Shown: one piece after another, positions 1-10,929 of the stretch
Numbering within the stretch: position 1 is the first letter of the stretch
Layout: every line of letters begins with the position of its first letter
Source: Cinclus cinclus
Lineage: Eukaryota > Chordata > Aves > Passeriformes > Cinclidae
NCBI RefSeq assembly: GCF_963662255.1
Contig: NW_026912196.1
Coordinates: 942,501 to 1,006,500, forward strand
Reading direction: 5' to 3'
Length of the DNA: 64,000 nucleotides
Position numbers and translations under genes: made by a program
The notes under the pieces: generated by a model
Databases searched by the model: none
Told to the model about the DNA's origin: nothing
What the model saw: the letters and a program-made list of their open reading frames with translations, nothing else

Positions 1-938
1 ACAGAGACTCAGTGTGGGAAGGAAAATGCAAAGTACCTTAAAATACCTTGGTTATCTCAAAGCATTAATGAGCGCCCCCCCCAGTGTCCATACAGAGCAA
101 TCAAGGGACTCCTTAAAGTAGATAATTGCAGGTCAAGATTGCACAAACCTCTCCTGGAGTCGGTATCAAAAGGGAAACACCTAGTACTTGAAAAATCTGA
201 AGTATCCTGAAGCATTAATGAGCCCCACTGAGTGTTGGTAATGACTAAGAATCTCAAGGGACTCATTAGAGCAGATAATTGAAGACCAGGATTGTAGGAA
301 GCTCTGAGAGACTCCAAGGCAAGAGCAAAGGCCAAGGTCCTTTGGAAAACCTGCAGTCCCTGGAAGCATTCAGGAGCCCCCCAGGGCCATTCCTGACCAA
401 GGCTCCCCAGGGACTCATGCCAGCAGATCCCTGAGGCCACCGGGGTGTGGGGCAGGGGAGGATGCTGAGGGCAGGACAAGGGGGTGACAGTGCCCAGCCT
501 TGCTGGGGCTGTGCCAGGAGGCCCCAGTGGCTCAGGACAAGGTGTCTCCTCCCAGCCCTTGGTGGCACAGACGCTGCTGTGCCCCAGGGCACCAAGACTT
601 GGCTTCTCCTGGGCACTGCCAGCCCTGCCAGGGCCCTTGGCCATGTCCAGCACAGCTTGTCCTGCACTGTCCCACAGCTGCTGCTGTGCCCCTGCAGGCT
701 GCACACTCCCATCTCGCTGCCCCCCTGGCTCTGCCCTGCCACTGCCCACCCTGCCCTGACTTCTGCCCAGGCTGTCTCTGCAACCCCCAACCAATGGGCT
801 GGGGATGGGCAAGTGTTCCTTAGGGCACAGGGAGGGGACAGCTTGGCTGGGGTGACCCAAGGGCTCTCCCATTGCATGCGATGTCAAGGGCAGCAATAAA
901 CTGAGGGCAAGGAAGGGCGTCAGATGGTCTCTGAATTT
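1..938 (-). repeat. A block, outer end of partial inverted arm R0'
   Basis: This is the window-truncated outer end of a palindrome arm. It is a near-identical reverse complement of 9428-10366 and of 36311 onward, and a direct copy of the right-hand arms ending at 27823 and 58733. Its first 440 bases carry a degenerate tandem repeat marked by the motif gcattaatg or gcattcagg at 62, 212 and 365 (spacing 150 and 153). Positions 440-900 are GC-rich and open on both strands (a 279-codon minus frame and a 150-codon plus frame). No protein family is recognisable in either, and the minus frame is broken in other copies, so I do not call a gene. Confidence 0.85.
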
Positions 939-2419
939 TCTCTATTAATACGTTTGTCTTCCAAAGCAACCACTACATCTACTGAATTCTTGCCTCCCTG
1001 TGGTTTTCTTTGCTTCTGCATTTGGCCTTTGCTTTTTACTTCCTTGCCCTGCCCTCCCCATTAATCTCTCATTCTGTTGGCCCACAGGTTTTCAGCTTAT
1101 TTTCTCCTGTTGTCTGACTGAGGAGGGCCAGTGACAGACACTTGGCTGTCACTTGATCGACAGAGAGGTTTAACCATGGTCACCTTTCCTAAGCCTTCTC
1201 TTCTGGGCACAGCCAGCAATGTCAGGGCTCTGTCAGGTGCCCAGCCCTGAGCTGGGCTCATGCCCCGCTCACAGCCCCAGGGGCATCCAGGGACACGAGT
1301 CCTTCCCTGGCACACACACACACACAGTTCATTGCAGCACGGGCAGCGGCTCCCTGGGCTCTGCTGCCGCTGCCAGAGCCTGGCAGGGAGCTCAGCCCTG
1401 CGGGTGTCACCCTGCCCTGCCCCTGCCCCAGGTGCCCCACAGCCGGAGGGATGGACACGGGGAGCTCTGGGCACAGGAGCTCATCCCAGCCCTGCATTCA
1501 GGAGTTCCCAGGGGACCTTACTCTCTGGAAACTCCAGGAAGAGCTGAAGGTGTTTGTGCTCCCTGGGTTTATGTCGTCGTCGTCCCCACCCCCACCCCAC
1601 GCAGAGGATGCTCAGGGCTGTGTCTTGTCCTTGCACTGCAAACACAGACTCCTGACCCGGTCACTTGATGTCCCTCCATGGAGGGAAGAGCAACCTCTGT
1701 GACCTGGGCTGAGAGGCCACTGCTGGAAGCAGCGCTGCCTTTGCAAGGGCACACCTGGGGGCCACCACCCTGAACACTGCCACATTTTTCTCTTCACTGC
1801 TGGTTTCCTCTCCAGGGCACTGTGTTGGGCACATCCTTGAGAACAAATTGGGAAGAAGATTGAAGCTTTCGGGCCCTGCTCCGGGGACATGCCCTTGCAC
1901 CATGGAAATGCTGTTGTAGAGCCCAGCTCTGTCCCAGCAGTGCCCACAACCTGTCCTTGCCTGCAGTCTCTGGACAGTCACCCAGCAGGGCAGGGACCAA
2001 GCTGAGAGAGCCCTGAGGCCTTAAACCAGCACAGGGGCTCTGAAGGGGAGTGTGGAAGTGAAGGAAGAGGAGGTTACACAGGAGAAGCCCTGGGGCTCCC
2101 TGGCAATGCTGTTCTGCTGGGACTCTTCTCCCCCTGCTCTGCCCACAGGCACTGACCCTGCAGCTCCAGAGATGTCAGGGAGGAAAGATGTCAGGCAAAC
2201 AAGACAACACAGAGTTCTTTCTGTTGTTTCAGCACACACTTACTGTACTAGAGCTCCCCATTTCTACAGTCTCTGGGTCACACTAGAAAGGCAAATATTG
2301 AAATATTTGCCTGAACAGTCCAAGATTTTGGTGCGAGCAAGTTCTCAGAAGTGTAACACCTGTGTCAGCAGCAAAAATACGGGACACAAAGTGGGCATTA
2401 ATGAGTAACTTAGTAACAG
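939..2419. other. Non-coding stretch of S1 with simple repeats
   Basis: I see no recognisable exon here. It holds a (CA)8 microsatellite at 1311-1326 (seven units in the two other S copies) and a short (GTC)n at about 1573-1587. The rest is moderately GC-rich unique sequence downstream of the minus-strand olfactory receptor pseudogene. Short open frames here have no family resemblance. Confidence 0.6.
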
Positions 2420-3373
2420 CTATGCAGAAGAATGACAGTTCATTGCTTCTGAAAACCACTCAGTGATCATTGTCCTCAGGATGTCCTTCAGGTCCTGGTT
2501 CCTCAGGCTGTAGCTGAGGGCGTTCAGGGCTGGAGGCAGCACTGAGTACAGAAGTGACAGTGCCAGATGCAGGGATGGACAGGAGATGGAGGGGGGCTTC
2601 AGGTAGGCAAACATGACAGTGCTGAGGAACAGGGAGAGCACGGCCAGGTGAGGGAGGCAGGTGGAAAAGGCTTTATCCCATCCCTGCTCAGAGGGGATCC
2701 TCAGCACGGCCCTGAAGATCTGCACATAGGAGAAAACAATGAATACAGAAGAAGCAAATGCTAAACAGGTACCACCCATGAGTAGGCCAAGTTCCCTGGG
2801 GTAGAATTTGGAGCAGGAGAGCTTGAGGATCTGGGGCATTTCACAGAAGAATTGGCCCAGGGAATTGCCCCGGCACAGGGGCAGTGAAAATGGACTGGGA
2901 GTGTGCATGAGAGCATGGAGAAAGCCACTGGCCCAGGCAGCTGCTGCCATGTGGGCACAAGCTCTGCTGCCCTGGGGGATCCCCTAGTGCAGGGGTGTGC
3001 AGATGGACACGTAGTGCTTGTAGCACACGAGGGTCAGGAGATACTACTCTGCTGTGGTAAAGAACAGCAAGCAAAAGAGCTGTACAGCACATCCTGCACA
3101 GGAGATGGGCCTGGTGCCCCAGAGGGAATTGTGCATGGCTTTGGGGACAGTGGTGCAGGTGGAGCCCAGGTCGCTGAGGGCCAGGTTGAGCAGGAAGAAG
3201 AACATGGGGGTGTGCAGGTGGTGGCCGCAGGCTACGGCGCTGATGATGAGGCCGTTGGCCAGGAGGGCAGCCAGGGAGATGCCCAGGAAGAGGCAGAAGT
3301 GCAGGAGCTGCAGCTGCCACGTGTCTGCCAATGCCAGCAGGAGGAAGTGGCTGCGGGAGCTGCTGTTGGACAT
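2420..3373 (-). pseudogene. Olfactory receptor, family 14-like, pseudogene
   Basis: A single-exon seven-transmembrane odorant receptor of 318 codons, the usual length for the family, with no frameshift. It begins MSNSSS, giving an N-terminal glycosylation site. It keeps the PMFFFLLNLALSD segment of TM2 and the KAFSTCLPHLAV segment before TM6. Two in-frame TAG codons break it: codon 110, at the end of TM3, and codon 130, replacing the Tyr usual after LH. The DRY-equivalent reads KHY and the TM7 NPxIY motif reads NALSY. A pyrimidine-rich tract ending in cag lies just upstream of the start, as expected of a 5'-UTR splice acceptor. The overall look is that of the avian OR14 (gamma-c) expansion. 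It is non-functional; the same two stops occur in all three copies. Confidence 0.9.
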
Positions 3374-4751
3374 TTCTTCACTCCGGGCATTGGAGACTGT
3401 AGAAAGAAGGCAATGACAAGCTGGGACAGATTTCCCTTGGTCATTTCTGGTCTAATTTCTTGGGAATCTCACCAATATGACTTCTCTTCCTAGGGGGGAT
3501 CTTGGCGCAGCTTCTTTGTTTTTGAGCTCTGGTTTGTCTTGCTGCCTCATCTTCAGCATTGCTCTCAGCCTGCACACTGGGGAGCTCAGAGGGAAAACTG
3601 GGCTCCCTGTGCCCAGGGCAGTCAGACCTGCTGGTCCCCACACAAGTGCACTTTGCTCATGGCAACTCCATTTTAGACAAATGAAATTGAAAATGTTCTT
3701 AAACAATAAAGTGGACTTTTTAAAGTCTCCAATTTCAAAATCATTGAACCCTGGAGGCACTGATGGCAGGTGGGGACAAGAAATAGAAAGGTGTCCCTGG
3801 TGCTGAGCTCACCTGGATGTGTTTCAGGAATGCAAAGGCCAAAGCCTGAGCCCCAGTCCCTGGCAAGGCAGATCCTGTCCCTCCCTCATTGCTCAGGGCT
3901 CTTCCCGGGGCCAGCAGCCATGGCCAAAGTGCTGCAGGAGTTGGCTCTGGCAGGGCCTTTCAGCTGCTGCCCATCCCTGTGCCCTCTGCAGCCCAGGCTG
4001 TCCTACGGTGCCCATGCCCTGCCCCTCTGTCCCTGCAGGCTGTCCTCAGCCCCCGGCTGCCCCACCTCGCTGGCCCCTTCCTTTGCTGCCAGCTCTGCCT
4101 CCTGCCTGCCTCTGCCTGGCCACACAAAGCCTTGGGCTGCTCCACACTCTTTCTGGGGGATTTCTTGCACCACAGCCCTGCCCTGGCAGAGAAATTCCTT
4201 TCTCCTTGGGTCCAGTCTGGCCCTCCCCAGCGGCCCTTGGCATTAATCTTTTCTATCTCTGGCTGTTTTCTGCCATGTCAAAAGGATCCACCATCTCTGA
4301 AACCACCCTTCAGGCACTCCCAGGGCTCTCCTCCACCATCCTCAGCCTCCACTCCACTGAGCACAGAGCTCCTTTGTCCCTGTATCGTGGTCATGTGCTT
4401 GAGGCCTCCAAACCCCATCCCAGGAGATCTCTGGACTTTCTCCAAGATGTTGGCAAATAAACCAATTCTGCTCATAGTCTGAGAAATTCACCGCAGGACC
4501 AGGCCAGCCTGACCTGTCTATCCTGGCTACTTTTGTCTGGGAGCAATCCTTGGGTATATGGAATTTGGGAGGCCAAATTCCAATTTAGGTCATGGTCAGG
4601 AAGGACAAGAAGGCCGGTTCTTTTCCCTAGGAAGGAAGGCACAGAGCCCCAGTGCTCCAGAGACTGATGAGAGGCAGCCCTGGACATTCCATGGGCAGCC
4701 AGACCTGTCAGGTAGCCCCTGGGAGGCCAAGCCAGCCAGACCTGTTCCATG
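3374..4751. other. OR upstream region, non-coding
   Basis: Upstream (on the minus strand) of the receptor pseudogene. It contains a splice-acceptor-like tract near 3400 and, on the plus strand, an aataaa at about 3706. A GC-rich part at 3900-4200 is open in several frames, but I recognise no protein. The stretch ends at the putative ERV-S LTR. Confidence 0.5.
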
Positions 4752-5314
4752 TGTGATAATTGATAAAAGATTCGTGTCAATCATAAAAGTAGCTGGGTTT
4801 GTATAAACCAGAATACTCAGGTCTGAAATGAAGCATGGACATTAGACAGAGAAAATACATATGATTAAATAATTTTGTTTAAATCCCCCTATTATGAATA
4901 TTATGATTTTTTTATTAAATTGTTTCTGATACCAGTTTGTAAAACGGGGGTTTCCCACGGCCTGAAAGATATTGCAAAATCAGATTTCCTGCATTTGTAT
5001 AATCAATTGCAGCCTAAAAGATTTTGCACTACCAGATTTCCTGCCTTGGTGTAATCAATTGCAACTCAGCTGTTAAGACAAGACCCCCATGTCTACTGTT
5101 CCTTATCTACCAAGACCACATGGCTGCTTGGCAAACTGTCCCGAGACTACAAGGAGAACCATCCTATAAAAAGGAGCTGCCAACCAACGTTCGACGGAGC
5201 GTGGAGTGGGCGCTGACCCCTCACGTTCCCCAGCGCTGCTTGCTCCATCTATACCAAATAAAGCAATCTAAATTTTGCTAAATATCGAGACTTTGTTTCT
5301 CATTTATAATAATT
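4752..5314 (+). repeat. ERV-S 5' LTR (boundaries approximate)
   Basis: The assumed start is TGTGATAAT at 4752; the end is set by the primer site at 5315. A TATA-like cctataaaaagg lies at about 5163 and an aataaa at about 5257, in the order and spacing expected of U3, R and U5. No 3' partner LTR exists in S1, so the boundaries cannot be confirmed by comparison within the element. Confidence 0.6.
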
Positions 5315-5332
5315 TGGTGCTGAAACCTGGGA
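5315..5332 (+). other. Primer-binding site, tRNA-Phe type
   Basis: The 18 bases tggtgctgaaacctggga match the complement of the tRNA-Phe 3' end except for two C-to-T changes, both at CpG positions of the expected sequence. This is the usual signature of methyl-CpG decay. Confidence 0.75.
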
Positions 5333-6165
5333 CATCCTTGGAGCCTTGAGAGGCACTGCAATTTCAGGGAGGCGCCCCGCTCCCACGGCCCCGGTTCCTC
5401 AGTGGTTCTCAGGACCCATGGACGTACCTCACGATATAGACTGAGCAAGGAAAAAAACTCCCCGGAAGACCACGGCAAAATCACCTGTCATTCTTGTGCA
5501 CGCAGACCCAGACAGGAGCGTCGAAGCCGTAAGTGACTGTCTGGTTTGGTGGAGGTGACTGTGTGCTTGCTGAACGAGACGTGGATTTTTCCACGAACCG
5601 AGTGTGGAGTCCTTCTGTCCGCGGTTCTGGTTTCCCGCCAGGGGCCCGGCCGGTGAAGGGACGAAGCGAGTGCTGCTTTTTCCCATCCTAACCCAGGTAG
5701 AGGCCAGGTTCTTTTCCCATCCCAACCCAGGCAGAGGTGGGACTTGGGGGGAGGGACTTGGGGGGGGAAAGATTGGAGAGCAACACAGGAGTCACGGGGG
5801 AAGAGGGAAAAAGCTGCTTTTTCCCATCCCAAGCCCAGGTAGAGGCAGAATTCCTTCCCATCCTGACCCAAGGAGAGGCAGGATCCGGGTGGAATACAAG
5901 AGGAAGCACAAATACCTCAAGATAGTCCTTTGAGGTAAAAATAGGACAAAGAAAGAGGAAGGTTTTAAGTCCAAACAACCCACGAAGGGTTCAAAGTTCT
6001 TAAAAACAAAATAAAAAAAAAAAAAAAAAAAAGAAAAAAGAAGGCCAGTAGGTTGCCAGAAATACCACCGGGCAGCACTTTGGGAATGACGTTGGGACAC
6101 AAGGGAATTATACAAAAGAAAAAGTAAAGAAAAAAAATGGAGTTGTGGGGCATTAAACACTTAGG
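5333..6165 (+). other. ERV-S leader region
   Basis: Untranslated leader between the primer site and gag. It contains a repeated phrase, tttcccatcc(t/c)aacccagg(t/c)agagg, at about 5679, 5714 and 5819, making an internal short tandem repeat. A long adenine run lies at about 6011-6032, and its length and interruptions differ between copies. Confidence 0.55.
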
Positions 6166-6835
6166 ATGCTTGTAAAGAACCATTTAACAGAGAGGAATGT
6201 GACTGTGCTGCTCTGTGGACAGAACAGCATAAACCATTCTCGGGATGTACGGTCAAGGAAAAAGAGGATGAGGATAACAAAAAAGGTTACCTGGGAATCC
6301 CTTGATAATCTCCCACCTCCATATAATACAAAAAAATACAGGAGATCCCCCCCTCCCCCCCCCCAATGTCTCTGCTCCCTCCGCTTCTGGTACTCCAATA
6401 GCTCAAAGGACTCCCTGGAGTCAAAGAAATACCAGGAGCGATAGGATCAGCAGAGAGGAGGGAGATAATGACACAAAGGCTCCCCTTTACCCCCTGAGGG
6501 AAGTCCCATTAGCGGGACAACAGACTGAATTAACTGGATTTGTAAATGTTCCCTTGAACACAGGGGAGGTAAGAAACTTAGAAAAAGAGATGGGAAAACT
6601 ATTGGAAGATCCTATAGGGGTATCTGAGACACTAAATCAATTCCTCGGACCAAGTCTGTGTACTTGGATGGAATTACAATCTACATTAAGTATCCTACTC
6701 ACCAGGGAAGAAAGGGGGAGGGAAAACACGAAAACCCCCACGGAAACAAGGAAATGAGGCAGGAAATAATTCACTAAGTCGAACCTGCTTTTACTGTAAC
6801 AAGAAAGGTCATAGTAAAAAAAAAAAAAAATTGTA
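6166..6835 (+). pseudogene. gag: ERV-S gag remnant
   Basis: Gag forms the virion shell. Visible here are a PPPY late-domain-type motif near 6313-6330, a capsid-like segment (GFVNVPLNTGEV to GPSLCTWMELQ, about 6538-6672), and the first part of a CCHC zinc knuckle (CFYCNKKGH at 6786-6812). The last Cys of the knuckle is not in frame because of a long adenine run. Relative to S2, a C-run length difference near 6350-6363 splits the frame into two overlapping pieces, 6166-6444 and 6302-6757. The capsid appears shortened compared with a complete gag. Non-functional. Confidence 0.8.
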
Positions 6836-8475
6836 AAGAGACGATACGGGATGAAAAAATGTTCCAAAAGAACGAATAAGGGTGTCAAGGGCTGTATGTA
6901 TTGGGGACTATACCATCGAAAGAGCCCTTGAAAAAATAATTTTTAAAAAATCGGTCCCCATGGAGAGGAGGTGGAACTTTTAGTAGATACAAGAGCCAAA
7001 AAAAAAATCCACAATTAAACACCTACCAAAAACGTGCAAACCTAGTAGAGAAACAGCACTTGTGATGGGAGCAAAAAGTGAACCATTTTGAGTCCTTATT
7101 ATTAAATATATGCAAATTGAGACCCAGAGCAGAATTGAATTACAAATCTACTGTTACTGCCAGAGGCAGAAAATAATTTATTAAGAAAATGGACAAAGGT
7201 GAATGACAAAAGTTTTTAAAAAGTCAAACATGATTCAATTCAAGCCCCTGTACTAAGTCTCCCGGATTTGGAGAGACCATTTCAGTTATTTGTAAACACC
7301 TCTGATCAAACAGCATATGGGGTACTCACTCAGGAATGGGCAAGCAGTCAAAGGCCAGTGGGATATTATTCTAAACTGCTAGACCCTGTCAGTTGGGGCT
7401 GGCCCTCATGTCTACAAGCCCTAGTGGCCACAGCACTTTTAACTGAGGAAGCCCAAAAAGTCACCTCTGGGGCACCCCTAATGGTACACTCCCCTCATCA
7501 TGTCAGGGGAATTCTGAATCAAAAAGCTGAGAAATGGCTAACCGATGCCTAAATATTAAAATATGAAGCTATTCTAATTACTTCCCCAAATTTAGAGCTA
7601 AAAGCAACAACTGCTCAAAGTCCTGCACAATTCCTATATGGGGAACCAGGAGAAAACTTAAAATATAATTCTGTGGACATTATAGAATTACAAAGAAAAA
7701 CTAGACCTGACTTGGAAGACGTTAAACTTAAGGATGGAGAAAAATTGTTTATAGACAGATCTTCGAGAGTAGTGCAAGGACAAGGTTGTTTAACTTGTCA
7801 GAAAATTCATAAAAAAAGGTATGCAACAAGGTCCATCAGGAGGATGGAAAACTGCTTACAGACCCTTTGAAAGAATACAAATAGATTTTACAGAATCACC
7901 AAAAATAGGAAGATAGACATATTTACTAGTAATAGTAAACCAATTAAGCCACTGGGTAGAGGCATACCCTGCAGCTGGAGACACATCACAAGTGGTAGCC
8001 AGAATATTGACAGAACACATAATACCAAGGTATGGGCTGGTCCGAGCAATAGACTCAGACCAGGGACACACTTTACATCGGAAGTGCTGAAGTTACTGAC
8101 CTCGGCACTAGGCATCAGCTGGGAGTATCATACACCCTGGCACCCTCAGAGTTCTGGGAGAGTTGAAATGATGAATCAACCTTTAGAACAGCAGCTGTCA
8201 AAATTAATGATTGAGACTAAAATGCCATGGACAAAGTGCCTCCCACTGGCCCTGTCTAATACACGGCAACGCCAAATTCGAAAACAGGGATTTCACCATA
8301 TGAAATGCTGGATGGTATGCCTTACCCTAAAGGAGTACGCCTTGATCCGGCTTAGTTCAGGACCCTTCTCTTCAAAACTACATAATAACAATCAACAAAG
8401 ACTTGCGAGAATTAAGGAAGAAGAGAATTTTAGCTCAAACCATACCTCTAGGATTTGCCATACATACGATTAAGC
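6836..8475 (+). pseudogene. pol: ERV-S pro-pol remnant (protease, RT connection, RNase H, integrase)
   Basis: The protease is marked by LLVDTRA at 6977-6997, where the catalytic triad's Gly is Arg. The RT connection domain lies at 7268-7552 (GVLTQEWASSQRPVGYYSKLLDP) and ends in a stop. A piece at 7673-7870 carries an RNase H-like LFIDRSSRVVQG and then GCLTCQKIHKK of the integrase zinc-binding region. The integrase core continues in another frame at 8084-8473 with HTPWHPQSSGRVE. The reverse-transcriptase active-site region is deleted. Multiple frame changes make this a clear pseudogene. Confidence 0.85.
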
Positions 8476-8611
8476 CAAGACAGGTTGGACCGTGACATCC
8501 GAGCCCAGAGACCTCAAAGTGCGAATTCGGAGGACTTGCTGTGGATACCAGATCAATTCTTCTCAAAGGCCTCCCAGTCAGGACTGAAAGTCACCTGTCC
8601 TGAACCTGGGT

Positions 8612-9427
8612 GTGATTGTAGCCCGTTCATCAAGAAAAGGTGTCCATATTGTACCGAGTTGTGGTGGAGTCATTCCTATGGTGGGTACCTCCCATTCGCA
8701 TCACGTATCCAATGTAGAAGAAATGAATAGAAGGAAACTATTAAGGTACTTAATACCCTATCAGCACAAGGAGAAATCGAAATTAATGATCACAATTGGT
8801 GGGCGTTTTTTGAGAATGGGACAAAGCAAACAAAAAAAAAAAAGCCAAAACAAAAAACAAAAGCCAAAGCAAAGGTTTTGGCAAAAGAGTGCCAGAAAGG
8901 GTTGTGTATACCGTGCTCTTACTGCTGTACCTGGTCCTGGGGATAAAGCTAAAAGCTGGAACAAAAGTAAGAAACAACACCAGAAGAAAAGGACAAAGTG
9001 GGACACCCCAGGACATAGTCCCTGCTGCCGAGAAGGAGAAGATGAAACAAACCTCGGCTACTGGCAGCAACCCCGTAGGCCTTGAGGGAGGCAGAGGGAT
9101 GAACATAGTCCTGAGAGTCATCCTATTGCTCATCATGATAAAAGGAAACAGAGCTGATGCTTGTTCCAAGCCTTACCAGACAATCCGGTACAGTGGACAC
9201 ACGGTATCCACCCTTGCCTTCCACACACATATCTATTCGGCCTGCTATAATAAGCACAACTTAGAAACTTGCACTACTATGGGAAAAGTTACTGGGTAGC
9301 CACCAATTTAGAAAAAAGGGTGGGCTCCATCAGCATACCAAAGTTTCCCAGTAGGAGAAGCGCACCTCTGCTTCACAAAAGAAGCAATGTGGGATGTTCA
9401 GATCAGGGAGGAGTGTAAGATCACTAC
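8612..9427 (+). pseudogene. env: ERV-S env 5' fragment
   Basis: The frame at 8889-9299 contains an internal Met with a hydrophobic, signal-peptide-like run (IVLRVILLLIMI, at about 9099-9140). A short Cys-containing surface-unit start follows. It overlaps the tail of pol-derived sequence (8612-9085 in another frame). Everything after about residue 60 of env is missing because the element ends at the A-block junction. Confidence 0.65.
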
Positions 9428-10750
9428 AAATTCAGAGACCATCTGACGCCCTTCCTTGCCCTCAGTTTATTGCTGCCCTTGACATCGCATGCAATGGGAG
9501 AGCCCTTGGGTCACCCCAGCCAAGCTGTCCCCTCCCTGTGCCCTAAGGAACACTTGCCCATCCCCAGCCCATTGGTTGGGGGTTGCAGAGACAGCCTGGG
9601 CAGAAGTCAGGGCAGGGTGGGCAGTGGCAGGGCAGAGCCAGGGGGGCAGCGAGATGGGAGTGTGCAGCCTGCAGGGGCACAGCAGCAGCTGTGGGACAGT
9701 GCAGGACAAGCTGTGCTGGACATGGCCAAGGGCCCTGGCAGGGCTGGCAGTGCCCAGGAGAAGCCAAGTCTTGGTGCCCTGGGGCACAGCAGCGTCTGTG
9801 CCACCAAGGGCTGGGAGGAGACACCTTGTCCTGAGCCACTGGGGCCTCCTGGCACAGCCCCAGCAAGGCTGGGCACTGTCACCCCCTTGTCCTGCCCTCA
9901 GCATCCTCCCCTGCCCCACACCCCGGTGGCCTCAGGGATCTGCTGGCATGAGTCCCTGGGGAGCCTTGGTCAGGAATGGCCCTGGGGGGCTCCTGAATGC
10001 TTCCAGGGACTGCAGGTTTTTCAAAGGACCTTGGCCTTTGCTCTTGCCTTGGAGTCTCTGAGAGCTTCCTACAATCCTGGTCTTCAATTATCTGCTCTAA
10101 TGAGTCCCTTGAGATTCTTAATCATTACCAACACTCAGTGGGGCTCATTAATGCTTCAGGGTACTTCAGATTTTTCAAGTACTAGGTGTTTCCCTTTTGA
10201 TACCGACTCCAGGAGAGGTTTGTGCAATCTTGACCTGCAATTATCTACTTTAAGGAGTCCCTTGATTGCTCTGTATTGACACTGGGGGGGCGCTCATTAA
10301 TGCTTTGAGATAACCAAGGTGTTTTAGGGTACTTTGCATTTTCCTTCCCACACTGAGTCTCTGTGAGGATTTTGTGCAATCCTGGTCTCCAATTCCCTCC
10401 TGCAAGGAGCCCATGAGCAGCCTGTGCTGCAGCTGGACCTCAGTGGGACCCATTAATGCCTCCAGACCCTTTGCATTCTTTTTCTGACTTGGACTCCTGG
10501 AGAAGTTTCTGCAGTCTCCTCTCAGGCCCTGAGATTGTAGCATTGTGTGATGGATATTGCTCCAGGGTCTCTCCTAAGGAGGTCTGGCCTGCTCAGAGAA
10601 GCTGTGCCTTGAGGTTTGACCTGGTGGGTGTGGACAACCTTGCTGCACATTCCCCAACCGCATCCTGTCTGTCCTGACTCAGCTGACACCCCTGCTTTGC
10701 TTGGAGAACTGGCTGCACACACCCTAAGAAGGGTTTTCCTATTTTTTTTT
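9428..10750 (+). repeat. A block with ~153-bp degenerate tandem repeat
   Basis: Same content as the A block at 1-938 but inverted and complete. Positions 9470-9990 are the GC-rich part, open in several frames (269 codons in one), with no recognised product. Positions about 9930-10600 are the degenerate tandem repeat, seen here as cattaatgc at about 10146, 10295 and 10452. It ends in a homopolymer T run at about 10740-10753 whose length varies between copies. Confidence 0.8.
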
Positions 10751-10929
10751 TTTCTACACCAACCTACAACAGTTTTGATTGCTCCAAACAACGAAAAGTT
10801 CCCCACTGAAAACAGACACCCTCCTCAAGTGTGTGCCAAGCCCCAGGCAGCACCAAGACCATTCCAGAGCTGCCCTGCCCAGCTGTGAGGGTGGATTAGC
10901 ATCCCAAGGTGCCCTGGGCCATTGCAAGG

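Larger units (their letters stand above)
939..9427 (+). repeat. Spacer module S1 (OR pseudogene + truncated ERV-S)
   Basis: This 8489-bp segment lies between two inverted A blocks. It is the reverse complement of 27824-36310 and a direct copy of 58734-64000. Its ends are sharp: the flanking A blocks share the bases aaattcagagaccat up to the boundary and then diverge. Within it, 939-2419 is non-coding, an olfactory receptor pseudogene lies on the minus strand, and a 5'-end ERV lies on the plus strand. Confidence 0.85.
4752..9427 (+). mobile_element. ERV-S: 5'-end class I endogenous retrovirus, truncated in env
   Basis: Order visible on the plus strand: one LTR, primer-binding site, leader, gag remnant, protease remnant, RT-connection/RNase H, integrase, and the start of env. 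There is no second LTR: the element stops at 9427 where the A block begins. Most of the polymerase palm and fingers is missing between the protease (about 6997) and the connection domain (about 7260). Gag and pol fragments resemble gamma-type retroviruses, and the tRNA-Phe-type primer site suits an ERV-F-like class I element. Frameshifts and stops throughout make it non-autonomous. Confidence 0.85.

Noticed and set aside
57..896. 279-codon minus-strand frame in the A block (also 9470-10279 and 57849-58691)
   Set aside because: GC-rich, open on both strands, no family resemblance, and cut short by a TAA in the copies at 27227 and 36907, so not constrained as a gene.
10741..10753. T/A runs as poly(A) tails of processed retrogenes
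   Set aside because: No adjacent gene-derived sequence or target-site duplication; they are ordinary homopolymers of variable length.
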